Position numbers and translations under genes: made by a program
Shown here: one piece after another, positions 16,101 through 25,356 of the stretch
How positions within the stretch are numbered: position 1 is the stretch's first letter
Layout of the letters: each line of letters starts with the position of its first letter
Notes under the pieces: generated by a model
Told to the model about the DNA's origin: nothing
The model's input: only the letters and a program-made list of their open reading frames with translations
Database searches by the model: none
IMG/VR virus record: IMGVR_UViG_3300046168_000039
Location: 1 to 43,169 of that record
Length of the DNA stretch: 43,169 nucleotides
DNA from: a virus
Strand: one strand, 5' to 3'

Positions 16101-17831
16101 TTAAATTACCTCTCTAACTTTGGAGGTCATCCACTTGCGAATGATCCTTTTTAATCTTGGTTTATTTTTGATAAACTTAGCGAACCTTTCACCGAACTTG
16201 AGGTAAGTTGCCCTAAACCAAGCAGGTGACTCAGTGTCCAACCAGTCTCTAAATAACAACCACATCGGATTATTTTCACCATAGACTTCTCGTGCTACCC
16301 AACATCTTGTTATCCCTGCACTTGCCATTGATCCACCTGCTCCAATTAATGCCCCCATCATTCCTGCTTGTGCACCTGCTTGAGCACCGTAAACATTAGC
16401 TTGGTAGTTGGCTAAGTTGGCATTGGCATTACTCATATACTCAATGCCTTGACCTGCATTATAAAGAGTAGGTGTAGCACCTAGTCCTGCACCACTGCCG
16501 TAAACATTTTGACCACCCTGTGAACCAGAGAAGTTTCTTCCAGTAATTGCCATAAATGGGTCAGCACTGGTTGCTTTCTCTAATCCAACTCTTTGAGCCG
16601 AAACCGCACGGTCTGCTTGCAGTGCTTGCATATCTAACTGACGATTAAGTTGGTCAACATGAAGTCTCATGTCAGCATCCTTCTCAGCACCACCCAAAAT
16701 TGCACTGGCAGTCTGAAGATCGACTTGTTGGTTTGCGATCCTCGCTTGTTGATTCAGTTGATCCGATGCGAGGTCTGCTTGTTGGTTTGCCATTTGAGAC
16801 TGTAACCTCCTATCAGCATAACTCATGTCTTTTTGCTGATTTGTCATCTGGGCTTGCATTTGCCGTTGCCTCATTGCCTCGTCTGATTGTTGGTTCGCCA
16901 TCTGTGCTTGCATACTTGATCCAACATCCGCACCTCTCAAGCTCGCCTCTTGCCCTGCAATTTGTCCTGCATAATTCCTTGCCTCGTTTTGCCTCTCTCT
17001 GCGAAGTGACTCTTTGTTAGCTACTTCATCCACGATACTGGAATAATTTCTGGCAACACCTCTTGCGGTTTGTCCTGCTCTGGCATCCTCCTCAACCTGT
17101 CTTAATTCTTGTGCGGAAAGATTTCCACCAGACTGAAGTTCAGACATGGCATCATTTCGCATCGCACTTCTCAGTCCACCAAGGTCACCCATCTGTTCAC
17201 CTTGAACCTGTCTAGCACCGTATTGATTTCCAATGTCACGAGCATTCCCAACTGAACTAATTTGTTGCGATTGTGAACCTTGGATGTCCTTGACTTGGCT
17301 CATGTTAAATCCTGCCTTATTTTCAAGGTCACCACCAACTTGAATATCGTTTGGGTTCGATGATCTTTTAGCCAGAGCAGTGAAGTCATCAATTGCATTA
17401 CCCACACCTCCCATACGCATTGCACTAGTTAAAGCACCAGAGTTCCTGTTCGCTAAATTGATTGTTTGCTTGAGCGAATCTGCGGTTTGACGGTATTTTA
17501 AATCTTGGTCTAATTGAGTAGTTCCAAGAAATTCCCCATCAGCACTGAACCCTGCTTTTCGTTTGGCAGTACCATCATCAAATCCACGCTTTTGATTACC
17601 TGCAATTAGTCCTGTCGCACCTTCTCTCCCAGTGCCATCCTTCCCTAACAGACCCTGCTTAATTACCTTCTGGTCAAGTTCAGCATAGGCTTGCCTACCA
17701 TGATTTGGATTGGACTCCATATCATACAACTGTTGTGCATACTCCAACTGAGCGTCATATGCTTCCCCTAAAGATTCGCCATAAGTTTGTTGCTCTGGAG
17801 CAGGTGGTGGTGAGTCTACATACATTCCCAT
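16101..17831 (-). CDS. Internal virion/ejection protein with Q-rich helical repeats, 576 residues
   Basis: The middle of the product carries repeated MANQQ or MTNQQ units separated by about 20-25 residues (QAQMANQQSDEAMRQ, QSQMANQQADLASDQ), suggesting a long coiled coil. A glycine/alanine-rich stretch (GAQAGMMGALIGAGGSMASA) that could insert in membrane precedes a distinct C-terminal domain opening with RCWVAREVYGENNPMWLLFR. That last domain is familiar from tail or ejection proteins of other phages. The gene is first of the three large ejection-type genes. Assignment is by pattern and position. Confidence 0.65.
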   Translation of the reverse strand: MGMYVDSPPPAPEQQTYGESLGEAYDAQLEYAQQLYDMESNPNHGRQAYAELDQKVIKQGLLGKDGTGREGATGLIAGNQKRGFDDGTAKRKAGFSADGEFLGTTQLDQDLKYRQTADSLKQTINLANRNSGALTSAMRMGGVGNAIDDFTALAKRSSNPNDIQVGGDLENKAGFNMSQVKDIQGSQSQQISSVGNARDIGNQYGARQVQGEQMGDLGGLRSAMRNDAMSELQSGGNLSAQELRQVEEDARAGQTARGVARNYSSIVDEVANKESLRRERQNEARNYAGQIAGQEASLRGADVGSSMQAQMANQQSDEAMRQRQMQAQMTNQQKDMSYADRRLQSQMANQQADLASDQLNQQARIANQQVDLQTASAILGGAEKDADMRLHVDQLNRQLDMQALQADRAVSAQRVGLEKATSADPFMAITGRNFSGSQGGQNVYGSGAGLGATPTLYNAGQGIEYMSNANANLANYQANVYGAQAGAQAGMMGALIGAGGSMASAGITRCWVAREVYGENNPMWLLFRDWLDTESPAWFRATYLKFGERFAKFIKNKPRLKRIIRKWMTSKVREVI

Positions 17832-17843
17832 AATATTATTCTC

Positions 17844-18266
17844 CTATAAATCGTAGGTTCTTAAATCTTTCATTTTCCTCATGTGTTCCCATCCACCGCA
17901 AAGGTAGGCAATGTGGGCAAATAAATCTAAATCTCCGCACCGTAAACACCGTGCGATATCTCCCTCAAAATCTTCCGCATCCAAAGTTCTTTGAGCCAAA
18001 GAAACCATAAGGGGAAAGATTGATTGTTTGTGTAAATTCCAAAATGGATTAAAGGAAAGTGCCTCCACAAATTTTACCAGTTCCCCCAGAATTAATTCTT
18101 TGGGAGCATCCTTGTCACGATCAATTAAGTCATCGAACATATGATTGAAATTCCAAATTCTCCATCCCATCTCAAATGCATCTGGGTTGCCATTGGTGAT
18201 TGCATAAATCCATTTCTTAGCCACTGGATTTTTCTTTACTTCATCTGGTGTGTCGCAGTAGTTCAT
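17844..18266 (-). CDS. Hypothetical helical protein between spike and ejection genes
   Basis: The 140-residue product is mostly helical (WIYAITNGNPDAFEMGWRIW, then HMFDDLIDRDKDAPKELI) and ends with a cysteine-containing RCLRCGDLDLFAHIAYLCGG segment. The ATG overlaps the stop of the 857-residue gene (ATGA). No family is recognised. Position suggests a virion or assembly factor. Confidence 0.6.
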   Translation of the reverse strand: MNYCDTPDEVKKNPVAKKWIYAITNGNPDAFEMGWRIWNFNHMFDDLIDRDKDAPKELILGELVKFVEALSFNPFWNLHKQSIFPLMVSLAQRTLDAEDFEGDIARCLRCGDLDLFAHIAYLCGGWEHMRKMKDLRTYDL

Positions 18267-20836
18267 AGAAGTGCAGGAATTAGTTTCGTGTTTTTTGACA
18301 CTCCATCTAATTTTGAATTGTTAGTCATAGCGTTGTCCAACTGGGGGGAAATATACTGTACCAACTCACCAGTGTCCTGTGTCATTGGTTGATCCCCTGC
18401 GTTAGCATGGAGAACACTTGTTCCATCACTGCGGAAAATCCTAGCACCACTTATTACTAGTGGATTACTCCCAGTGTTCTGCAATTTAATATCCGCATTA
18501 CTTACATTGATTCTGTAGTTCATTGCATTAATTGCGGTAATTGCATTGAACCAGTTTTCGATTCCAGTCGATGTGGTAGACTGGTAAACCGCAAACGCAT
18601 ATAACTCTCTTGAATCCGCAACACCATCACCGTCACTAATATCTATCTGTACATTTGGGTAGTCGGCAGTGAGAGTTGTTACATTACTACCATCGATACC
18701 ATTGTCATTGTAAACAGTGTCTGCCTGTTGATCTGCGATAAATGAAATACCTGCACTGGTTGCCACACCAAATGCCTCGTAAGGGAGGAACGCAGATGCT
18801 CCTGCTTGGCAAGTCAAACGAATGCGAACATTGTCTCCTGCCTCAATCTGGGAGGTTGTGTAAGTTCCATTGGTTGATGTCGCAGAGATTACTTGGTTAA
18901 TTACTTCTTGGGACTTAGTTACATTGTAAATTTGGAGAGTACTTCCTGCCTCAATATTGGACACTGCATATTCTAGAACAATGTTTGTGCCGTTAGCATC
19001 TGTGTACCTTCCTTGGACATTCGATCCAGTTAAGGTAATAACTCCAGTGGTTGTTAAATTTCCTACGAATGTGGATGCTTTGATCGTGATCGTTGTGCCA
19101 TCACGCACAAATGCCGAAGAAGCATTTGAATCGATAAGCAAATCATAAGAACCTGCATCAATAGTGTTTCCCTCCCTTGACACTAATGGTGATGCTTCAC
19201 CTGCATAATTATCAACGAGGTAAGATTTTGCTATGTCGTAAAATTTCTGTGGAGTGTCTATTGAAGTATAAGCATCAACTGTGGTTTTACTATTTTCTGT
19301 AATTATAAAATCTGGTTGCAAGACAACATCAATTTCTGACCCATCTGCACCTCGCAAAGCAATTTCGGTAGTAAAAATATTTTGTGCATAAGAAATTATC
19401 CCATAATCAAATATGTCATCGGTATAAGGTTGATTGTAATAATATTTCTTAGGATTTTTCCCTCTACTCCTAACCCATCCATTAACATCTCCCTGTGGTG
19501 AATACCCTTCACCTATTAAAACTTCAAATTCTGCAACCTCACCATTTGCGTCAGTTGTTTTTTCATAAGTTCGCTGAGTGGTAGCAAGGCTAGTATCGAA
19601 ATTAGTGAGGATATGATTGCCTGGACTAAATAAACCTTCAACATCTGCAAAGGTATTACCTAGTAAATCCCAATCTGCTACACCGGGTTGTGAGTAGTTA
19701 TTTGATGTGGTGGATTTATAATAATTACCACCATAGACAACATAATTATTCCCACCATATTTTTTACCCTGCACCCAATTGAGAGCATTGGTTCTAGTTA
19801 TGTAAAGTGTTCCGCTATCTGTCACATAATCCCCTTGTGACAACTCTCCAAAAGAAAATGCAGTAGCTGCGCTTGTTGCAGTCGCGAGGTCAGCAGTTGC
19901 TAATGATGCGTCATCTTTTAGGTAAAACTTAGCACCTGGAATTGCAGTATATGCATCATCTACTACTTTTATAGTTAATCCTTGAGTGACCTCTAATGAC
20001 CCTGCTGAATAATTTGTTGAACTATTATTTAAGTGATTTGCCCAAAGGAATCTTGTTCCATTAATCGCATTCCTTACGCCTGTTTTCCATCCTCCAAATT
20101 GAGAAATGTCTGCCCTTGCACCTGTGTCAGAATCTAGCTTTTCAATAACTTGAAACACATTTGATTCATTATTAAAGGAATCCCTAGCACCAAAGATTTG
20201 TACATTGCTAATAGTTGGATTTCCACCTCTAAATGTAATACCACTTGTGCCACTAGCATACATCTTACAATCCACCATCTCGGTGGTGTTTGAAATATTA
20301 AACTGGATGTCCCCATCGTTTCCAATTTTGTCAATGATGCAGTTCTCAAATCTAACACTTCCTGTGATTGTTGCTGAAAACTCACCTCTAAAATTAACAC
20401 CAATAAAATTACTTTGTCCACTAGTATTGTTATCTATTCTCAATGCTTTAGAGTTCCACCCCATACCAGACCCCTCAATTGCATAAATGATATCACCAAC
20501 CTCTGGGTTGAATGAAAATCCATTTTCAGTCTGTGGGCTCTTTAGTTGGAGTGTGCCCGTATTTTTCACATACAATCTGTCCTTGTGACCAGTGCCTTTA
20601 AATATCCAAATTTGCCGACCAAAATCAATATCTAGGTCACCCTCAATGTGAAGTGCATTTCCACCAAAATCCACAACCTTAAATGTACTGTGAGATTGGT
20701 CACCAACTGTAGTTACATTTACTGAACTGATACCCTCCATTGCAGTTAAAAATGATGCAGTGTCATCAGTTCCACTTTGTGTAATTTTAGGGTAAGTATT
20801 ACTGCTATAACTAAATGTGCCTTCTGTGAAACTCAT
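18263..20836 (-). CDS. Large tail spike or fibre, beta-helix-like, 857 residues
   Basis: The N-terminal 300 residues have the repetitive short-strand pattern of a right-handed beta-helix (NALHIEGDLDIDFGRQIWIF, RVENC-like turns, ISNTTEMVDCKMYASGTSGI). Around residues 350-400 a short W/Y-rich unit (YVVYGGNYYKSTTSN ... VADWDLLG) resembles a carbohydrate-binding type 5/12 module. The C-terminal half is T/S/D/N-rich and beta-like. It is the best candidate for the receptor-binding spike. No catalytic residues for a depolymerase could be identified. It ends the fibre cluster with an ATGA overlap to the next gene. Confidence 0.65.
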   Translation of the reverse strand: MSFTEGTFSYSSNTYPKITQSGTDDTASFLTAMEGISSVNVTTVGDQSHSTFKVVDFGGNALHIEGDLDIDFGRQIWIFKGTGHKDRLYVKNTGTLQLKSPQTENGFSFNPEVGDIIYAIEGSGMGWNSKALRIDNNTSGQSNFIGVNFRGEFSATITGSVRFENCIIDKIGNDGDIQFNISNTTEMVDCKMYASGTSGITFRGGNPTISNVQIFGARDSFNNESNVFQVIEKLDSDTGARADISQFGGWKTGVRNAINGTRFLWANHLNNSSTNYSAGSLEVTQGLTIKVVDDAYTAIPGAKFYLKDDASLATADLATATSAATAFSFGELSQGDYVTDSGTLYITRTNALNWVQGKKYGGNNYVVYGGNYYKSTTSNNYSQPGVADWDLLGNTFADVEGLFSPGNHILTNFDTSLATTQRTYEKTTDANGEVAEFEVLIGEGYSPQGDVNGWVRSRGKNPKKYYYNQPYTDDIFDYGIISYAQNIFTTEIALRGADGSEIDVVLQPDFIITENSKTTVDAYTSIDTPQKFYDIAKSYLVDNYAGEASPLVSREGNTIDAGSYDLLIDSNASSAFVRDGTTITIKASTFVGNLTTTGVITLTGSNVQGRYTDANGTNIVLEYAVSNIEAGSTLQIYNVTKSQEVINQVISATSTNGTYTTSQIEAGDNVRIRLTCQAGASAFLPYEAFGVATSAGISFIADQQADTVYNDNGIDGSNVTTLTADYPNVQIDISDGDGVADSRELYAFAVYQSTTSTGIENWFNAITAINAMNYRINVSNADIKLQNTGSNPLVISGARIFRSDGTSVLHANAGDQPMTQDTGELVQYISPQLDNAMTNNSKLDGVSKNTKLIPALL

Positions 20837-21150
20837 GCGTAATCCTTTGTAATTGATGCGAGATTACCATCTCCATCATAAGTAAATGTTTTTGTAAGTT
20901 CAGTTACGCTTGATCCATCTTTGACCACAATTTTAGTAAGCAAACCATTCGTATATGTGAATGATTTTGTTTGCACTAAATTTGATTTAGAAGATGTAGA
21001 CCATGTATTAATTTCCGAAACTATTCCATTAGTATGGGTGGTCTCTGAATAACTATCTACCCCACCACTAGACTCTAGGGTAGATACCCTAGAACCTAGT
21101 GATTTAAATTCAGTACCTACCGCAGTACCGATCTGGGAGAGAATATCCAT
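20833..21150 (-). CDS. Small fibre-associated protein with YD-type repeats
   Basis: The 105-residue product starts with ILSQIGTAVGTEFKSLGSRV, a likely trimeric coiled-coil or anchoring segment that echoes the N-terminus of the next upstream gene product. Its C-terminal half has two repeats of the RHS/YD type (FTYTNGLLTKIVVKDG and FTYDGDGNLASITKD). YD repeats occur in teneurins, RHS toxins and some tail proteins as carbohydrate-binding beta hairpins. It is coupled to both neighbours (TAATG and ATGA). A fibre tip or accessory role is inferred. Confidence 0.6.
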   Translation of the reverse strand: MDILSQIGTAVGTEFKSLGSRVSTLESSGGVDSYSETTHTNGIVSEINTWSTSSKSNLVQTKSFTYTNGLLTKIVVKDGSSVTELTKTFTYDGDGNLASITKDYA

Positions 21151-21782
21151 TAAGCAGTTTTGGCAGTGGTCAGTGCGTTACTGAATGATGCGTAATTGCC
21201 AAGGGATACATTATTAATTAAAATACCACTGCCATCTGAGGCTTTAAATACACCTTCAAAATTTGTTGCAGTAATATCTTTTGCCTTGAGGTCTGCATAA
21301 GCACTACCCTTCTTTGCTTCCCAGAGTGAATTGGAGTCCTGCCAAAGAAATGATGCCTTATCTTCCCCACTTCCACGATTGATATTTAACCCAGAGCTTT
21401 GTGCGGTTTCAGAATCATCATTCGCAAGATTAAGCTCAATAATGTTATCGGAAATTTCAACTGTTGTTGTATTAACAATTGTTGTTGAACCTTTAACCTT
21501 TAGAGTGTCAAACTCACCATCACTAGAAACTATCTTTGATGCTTTAGTACTACCATCTAAGATATTATTTACGCTTGCGATGGTTGCACGAGAGTTTTGC
21601 AAATTAGTAATTGCAGTATTTGCAGTCCCCAGACTCGTCTTTGTTGCGTATGGTGTGAAGTCTAGATTATCTACTGAACTTACAACAGTTCCCAAACTAA
21701 CCTTAGTTGCATACGCATCGGTTATTGCTTTAATTTCTTGTCCGACTTTTTGTCCGACTTTTCCTAATATATCATTTGCCAT
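21150..21782 (-). CDS. Tail fibre-like structural protein, 210 residues
   Basis: The product begins with ILGKVGQKVGQEIKAI, followed by two copies of a YATK(V/T)SLGT unit. A beta region follows (DGEFDTLKVKGSTTIVNTTT, then VEISDNIIELNLAN) similar to repeats of marine phage fibre proteins. A C-terminal ASFLWQDSNSLWEAKKG segment is seen in similar proteins. Structural role is inferred from repeats and position in the fibre cluster. Confidence 0.6.
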   Translation of the reverse strand: MANDILGKVGQKVGQEIKAITDAYATKVSLGTVVSSVDNLDFTPYATKTSLGTANTAITNLQNSRATIASVNNILDGSTKASKIVSSDGEFDTLKVKGSTTIVNTTTVEISDNIIELNLANDDSETAQSSGLNINRGSGEDKASFLWQDSNSLWEAKKGSAYADLKAKDITATNFEGVFKASDGSGILINNVSLGNYASFSNALTTAKTA

Positions 21783-21800
21783 TTTATTTTTGTGTTTAAG

Positions 21801-22043
21801 TTAACTTGTTAATTCATACCCAACCCTAAAAGATTCATCGTCTCCATATTCTTGCCTTATGGATTCCAGTCCAACATCGTCTACATATTCCAGTTCACTC
21901 CAGTTCTTAAAACCGTCACCGACTTTAATTCGGTTACCTGCGGTGAGGAGTTCGACTCCTATCTCACCTTGGTGTAAAACAGGGTCAGACCCTTCCCAGT
22001 TTTGAGTGGAATCCCTGCGAAGCTTTATTCGTCTAATGCTCAT
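21801..22043 (-). CDS. Mtd_N-like tail fibre module protein, 80 residues
   Basis: The product matches the N-terminal domain of the Bordetella phage major tropism determinant and many fibre proteins: RIKLRRDSTQNWEGSDPVL, then GEIGVELLTAGNRIKVGDG and FKNWSELEYV. This domain normally anchors a longer fibre or receptor-binding protein. Here it is a free-standing 80-residue gene, so it may act as a small attachment subunit. It overlaps the upstream gene by ATGA. Confidence 0.7.
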   Translation of the reverse strand: MSIRRIKLRRDSTQNWEGSDPVLHQGEIGVELLTAGNRIKVGDGFKNWSELEYVDDVGLESIRQEYGDDESFRVGYELTS

Positions 22044-22771
22044 GCGAACCCTCCATCTAAATCAAATCCACTTACATAATGTAAGTCAGCATCACTGTAC
22101 CCTGCATCAATAATCGAGTCTACGAAATCAGTTTGAGCAACGGCATTCCATTTTTGGGAAACTCCATCATACTGCAAAGTGGACAGATCACTTGGTGCGG
22201 TTATATTCGTGTCCGTAAGTTCCCCAAGTGATGTTACTAAATTTTGAGTGGCATTAACCCAGTTGTTACCATCCCACTGTATTATTTGACCCTGTTCAAT
22301 ACTCTGGATGTTAGTGTCAGTTAGTTGACTGAAATTCCCTGCACCACTTTCGTCATTCAAGTTAGTCCAACGAGTGCCATCAAATTTCAATACTTGACCA
22401 GAGGCAGGTGAACTAATCTGCACACCGTTTAAACTGTCTATCGCAATTTCCTCTAAGCCTTTTTCGTCACTTAAATTAGTCCAACTTGTTCCATTCCATT
22501 TTAGTGCTTGCCCAACCTCCAAGCTTGAAACATTTACATCATTTAAGCTAGGTAATGAAGTGGGTTGATTTGGTTGTGGTAATCCACCACCGACTAATGA
22601 ACCATTAATAAGTAAAGTACCATCCACCTGCATAGTCTCACCAGACTGGATAGTAATATTATTTGTTGGTACGAAGACTCGTGGAGTTCCTATTTGCTCA
22701 AAAGTATTTGCGGTGATTTCCGCACCAACTTCTGGAACACCTTGAGGTATTACTGTTGCCTCAATTGCCAT
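22040..22771 (-). CDS. Repeat-containing tail fibre-like protein, 243 residues
   Basis: About four degenerate repeats are visible with the pattern L-x-D-x-N/V ... GQxLxWxGxxWxN (for example VGQALKWNGTSWTNL, SGQVLKFDGTRWTNL, QGQIIQWDGNNWVNA). These are typical of fibre shafts in marine phages. An N-terminal region (PRVFVPTNNITIQSGETMQV) leads into them. Its stop overlaps the Mtd_N-like gene and its start overlaps the nozzle-like gene. Role as fibre or fibre-adaptor is inferred. Confidence 0.6.
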   Translation of the reverse strand: MAIEATVIPQGVPEVGAEITANTFEQIGTPRVFVPTNNITIQSGETMQVDGTLLINGSLVGGGLPQPNQPTSLPSLNDVNVSSLEVGQALKWNGTSWTNLSDEKGLEEIAIDSLNGVQISSPASGQVLKFDGTRWTNLNDESGAGNFSQLTDTNIQSIEQGQIIQWDGNNWVNATQNLVTSLGELTDTNITAPSDLSTLQYDGVSQKWNAVAQTDFVDSIIDAGYSDADLHYVSGFDLDGGFA

Positions 22772-24300
22772 TAGGTAAAATCTCCTGTTGTTCTGCTAGT
22801 CGCAAATGCCTCTAAGGAAACGCTTTTAAATTTCGCTTCATTTGTACTAGGTCTCAATGCATCTGTTTTGAATGAGCAATCAACTTGGACACTAGCAGTG
22901 TGACCCCTTTGCGAAATATTAAATCGACTTAAAGTTGACTCACTGGAATCAGTTGAAAGTTCTTTTGAAACTACAGTTGAATCTGGGTTCTTTGTCTCTG
23001 TGGTAATTTTTAAATCTACACCTTCAGAAATATCGTAACTGCATGAACCTCGGACGAATTTTTTGATTTCTCGTGAACCTAAAATATAATCTCTGGTTTT
23101 AAATTTGCCGTAAATTTCTGAACCTTGATCGTGAAGAGATGTTTCATATTTAGAAACTTTATATTCGTCCAAAATATACAAATCCTTACCAATTGATCCA
23201 ATATCACGAATATCAATATCCCAGTTAAAAGTATCAATTGATACCCACTGGGAAACAAGTGAATCATAAACCGCAATCGTATTACAGTTCTCTGAATCAA
23301 TCCCAAAAGTGAAATAAACTTTGTTTCGGTGGTAGTGAACAACAGACTTTTTTAATGAGTTTAAATTAATCCGATCTATTGTGCTCTGGATGGGCTTGCT
23401 CAGTGGCTCAAGGTCAAGTGTTGCCTTACTAACTGCTATGCCCATGCCCTTCGCAGGATCACTGCTAGGGACGATTACTTGAATGTTCCCTTCATTCGAT
23501 ATGAAATAAATATAAGAACCATTTTGAGCGTATGCCTTTGAACCACAAATACCGTACTGTCTAGTGATCTCAAAGTTAGTGGAATTTAATCCAAGTGAGT
23601 GGGTATTTGAGATTATATGAATACTGTTTCTGTTAAATATGATTGCTTGATTTTCTGCAAAACTACAAATGGCAAGGGTGACATCACTAGTGCCTTTGTT
23701 GCAAAAGAAAGTGTTCGTAAGTGCGAACTGATTTGGTTGAAGTAAATCTGAAAAAGCAACAGTGGATGGGGAGTCTGCATAATAAGGAACAACCAGTCTG
23801 TTGGAAAGGTACTGACCGAATGGAACTGATGGACAAACAAAATTAACTGCACTGTCCACAGGAGTTTGACTTAGATCATATATTATATTTGCTGACCCAC
23901 CCCATGATTTTGGGGTTTTATTTTCGGCAAACAACAGAACCTGCTCAAATGCTTGGATTCCATAAACTCGATCAGTGTGTGAATATTGATTGTGAATATT
24001 GACATTCACATTAGAAGTTACACCCTCAACATTAAAAGGGTAAACAACTAGTAAATCTTCAAGCCCAGAGTTGGGGTCAGAGAACTTAACAAAACCTAAA
24101 CCTTGCCCCTTAGACTTTACTGTCTCTAGTCCTTTTCTTACTGAGATAACTCCTTTGTCAAATCGCACATTCTCCGCAAGCTGAACCATCCCTGCCTCCA
24201 ACAACAAAGGTTCAGTCTGTTGATCTAATCCTCTAAATGCAGGATCACCATCCTCAATGTAAGGATCGTCTAACTGACCAGTTGTGCGAAAGGTTGGCAC
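22771..24300 (-). CDS. Nozzle/tail tubular B-like structural protein, 509 residues
   Basis: The product starts with FRGLDQQTEPLLLEAGMVQL followed by AENVRFDKGVISVRKGLETV, a phrase shared by podovirus stabilisation and nozzle proteins. It then shows a series of beta-propeller-like segments (YGIQAFEQVLLFAENK, NGSYIYFISNEGNIQVIVP, NTIAVYDSLVSQWVSIDTF). It starts with GTG, overlapping the TAG of the upstream gene (TAGTG). In short-tailed phages such a protein closes the tail below the adaptor. Assignment rests on pattern and order, so alternatives within tail hub proteins remain. Confidence 0.6.
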   Translation of the reverse strand: MPTFRTTGQLDDPYIEDGDPAFRGLDQQTEPLLLEAGMVQLAENVRFDKGVISVRKGLETVKSKGQGLGFVKFSDPNSGLEDLLVVYPFNVEGVTSNVNVNIHNQYSHTDRVYGIQAFEQVLLFAENKTPKSWGGSANIIYDLSQTPVDSAVNFVCPSVPFGQYLSNRLVVPYYADSPSTVAFSDLLQPNQFALTNTFFCNKGTSDVTLAICSFAENQAIIFNRNSIHIISNTHSLGLNSTNFEITRQYGICGSKAYAQNGSYIYFISNEGNIQVIVPSSDPAKGMGIAVSKATLDLEPLSKPIQSTIDRINLNSLKKSVVHYHRNKVYFTFGIDSENCNTIAVYDSLVSQWVSIDTFNWDIDIRDIGSIGKDLYILDEYKVSKYETSLHDQGSEIYGKFKTRDYILGSREIKKFVRGSCSYDISEGVDLKITTETKNPDSTVVSKELSTDSSESTLSRFNISQRGHTASVQVDCSFKTDALRPSTNEAKFKSVSLEAFATSRTTGDFT

Positions 24301-24536
24301 TAGTTATTCCGTCTCCATTCTAATAATCGATCCAACTTATCTTCGATACCATCTAGGCGTTTAAACAGTGTCTCGTTCTCGGTAGTGTTTCTTGCCATAT
24401 CGACTTCCAGTTTGTTAATCCGCTTTCCGTAAGTATCCATACGGTTAAATAATCCTTTGATGACAAATCCACCGACTGCAAACAATACACCACTGACTAC
24501 TTGTAATGCTGAGAATATTATATTTCCTTCTTCCAT
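24300..24536 (-). CDS. Holin-like small membrane protein with coiled-coil tail
   Basis: The ATG at 24536 gives 78 residues; the longer upstream frame is antisense-like extension over the neighbouring gene. One hydrophobic segment (IIFSALQVVSGVLFAVGGFV) is followed by a charged heptad region (LEVDMARNTTENETLFKRL, then DKLDRLLEW). This resembles small phage holin-like or haemolysin-XhlA-like proteins. It overlaps the lipoprotein gene by 19 bases, which fits a lysis pair. No endolysin is seen nearby, so lysis function is tentative. Confidence 0.5.
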   Translation of the reverse strand: MEEGNIIFSALQVVSGVLFAVGGFVIKGLFNRMDTYGKRINKLEVDMARNTTENETLFKRLDGIEDKLDRLLEWRRNN

Positions 24537-24946
24537 TTTTCTTTTTGTTTTTTGGAATGCCAGTGGGTGTAAATCATTGGAACTAAAATCCAGAGTCCAA
24601 GACCGATGACGCAAAGTTTAATTACTCCGTAGACCTCGGTTAGAACCCCATCAAAAAATCCGTTGTCCTTTGCCTCATCCAGTTTTGCCTCAACCACTTT
24701 ATTTACATCCCCAGTCGTTAAAGCTTTTAGGACTCTCACTTCACTCTCAACCTTATCTGAACCTTGAACTAACAAAGTCCCTGCCCCTGCTCCCAGACCT
24801 GCTCCCAGACCTGCCGTAACTGGGTTGCCTCCTAGTGCTCCAATGCCTCCTCCTACCACACCAAGAGTGGCAGGTAGGAGAGGCTTGAAACTCATAGATT
24901 TACAACCACCTAACAACAATAAACTGACAAACAAGAGTCTCCACAT
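24518..24946 (-). CDS. Lipoprotein with C-terminal membrane helix, possible lysis (spanin-like) protein
   Basis: The 142-residue product starts with a lipoprotein signal (WRLLFVSLLLLGGC, lipidation at C15), then a glycine/alanine-rich region (GGGIGALGGNPVTAGLGAG). Charged helices follow, then a second hydrophobic segment near 108-128 (GVIKLCVIGLGLWILVPMI), and a basic end. A DNA-level tandem repeat (CTGCTCCCAGAC twice near 24797) encodes GLGAGLGAG. A protein tethered to two membranes could be a unimolecular spanin. Neighbouring holin-like gene supports this; it is inference. Confidence 0.45.
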   Translation of the reverse strand: MWRLLFVSLLLLGGCKSMSFKPLLPATLGVVGGGIGALGGNPVTAGLGAGLGAGAGTLLVQGSDKVESEVRVLKALTTGDVNKVVEAKLDEAKDNGFFDGVLTEVYGVIKLCVIGLGLWILVPMIYTHWHSKKQKEKWKKEI

Positions 24947-25353
24947 TAATCCATTTGGATCGTGAATCCACTTGCAGGAATCTTAAAAATATCTCCCTGT
25001 TGGATAGACACTGGAGAGGTCAATGAACCGTAAAGTAAAATGTTTCCACCTGTTGGTGCATCATACAATGCAACATGGGAAATATCACCCCAATTGTCAT
25101 TGGCATCATCCCAGCGAAACTCTGCTGAGTTGGTAGCAGAACCAGTTGAACTTACTGAGAAGTCTCCTTGATCAGTTCCACCGACTTGAACTCGTGCGTA
25201 AGCACCTCCAGTACACTCTGTTCCACTACTGGAATCAGTTGGTGCAGAAGTGAGTAAACCAATATAAGGTTTCCCACTACTGAGCGTTATTGCCGTTCCT
25301 CCAAGCAATCCTGTTAAAACTGCTTCCTCCATATAATCTGATGCTTGTGCCAT
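24946..25353 (-). CDS. Conserved phage tail fibre-family protein, 135 residues
   Basis: The product has the hallmarks of a widespread phage virion family: KPYIGLLTSAPTDSSSGTEC, then GGAYARVQVG, WGDISHVALYDAPTGGNILL and a final GDIFKIPASGFTIQMD. Members are usually annotated tail fibre or minor structural protein and form a beta sandwich. Its stop overlaps the lipoprotein gene start (TAATG). Family confident; exact location in the virion unknown. Confidence 0.7.
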   Translation of the reverse strand: MAQASDYMEEAVLTGLLGGTAITLSSGKPYIGLLTSAPTDSSSGTECTGGAYARVQVGGTDQGDFSVSSTGSATNSAEFRWDDANDNWGDISHVALYDAPTGGNILLYGSLTSPVSIQQGDIFKIPASGFTIQMD

Positions 25354-25356
25354 AAT

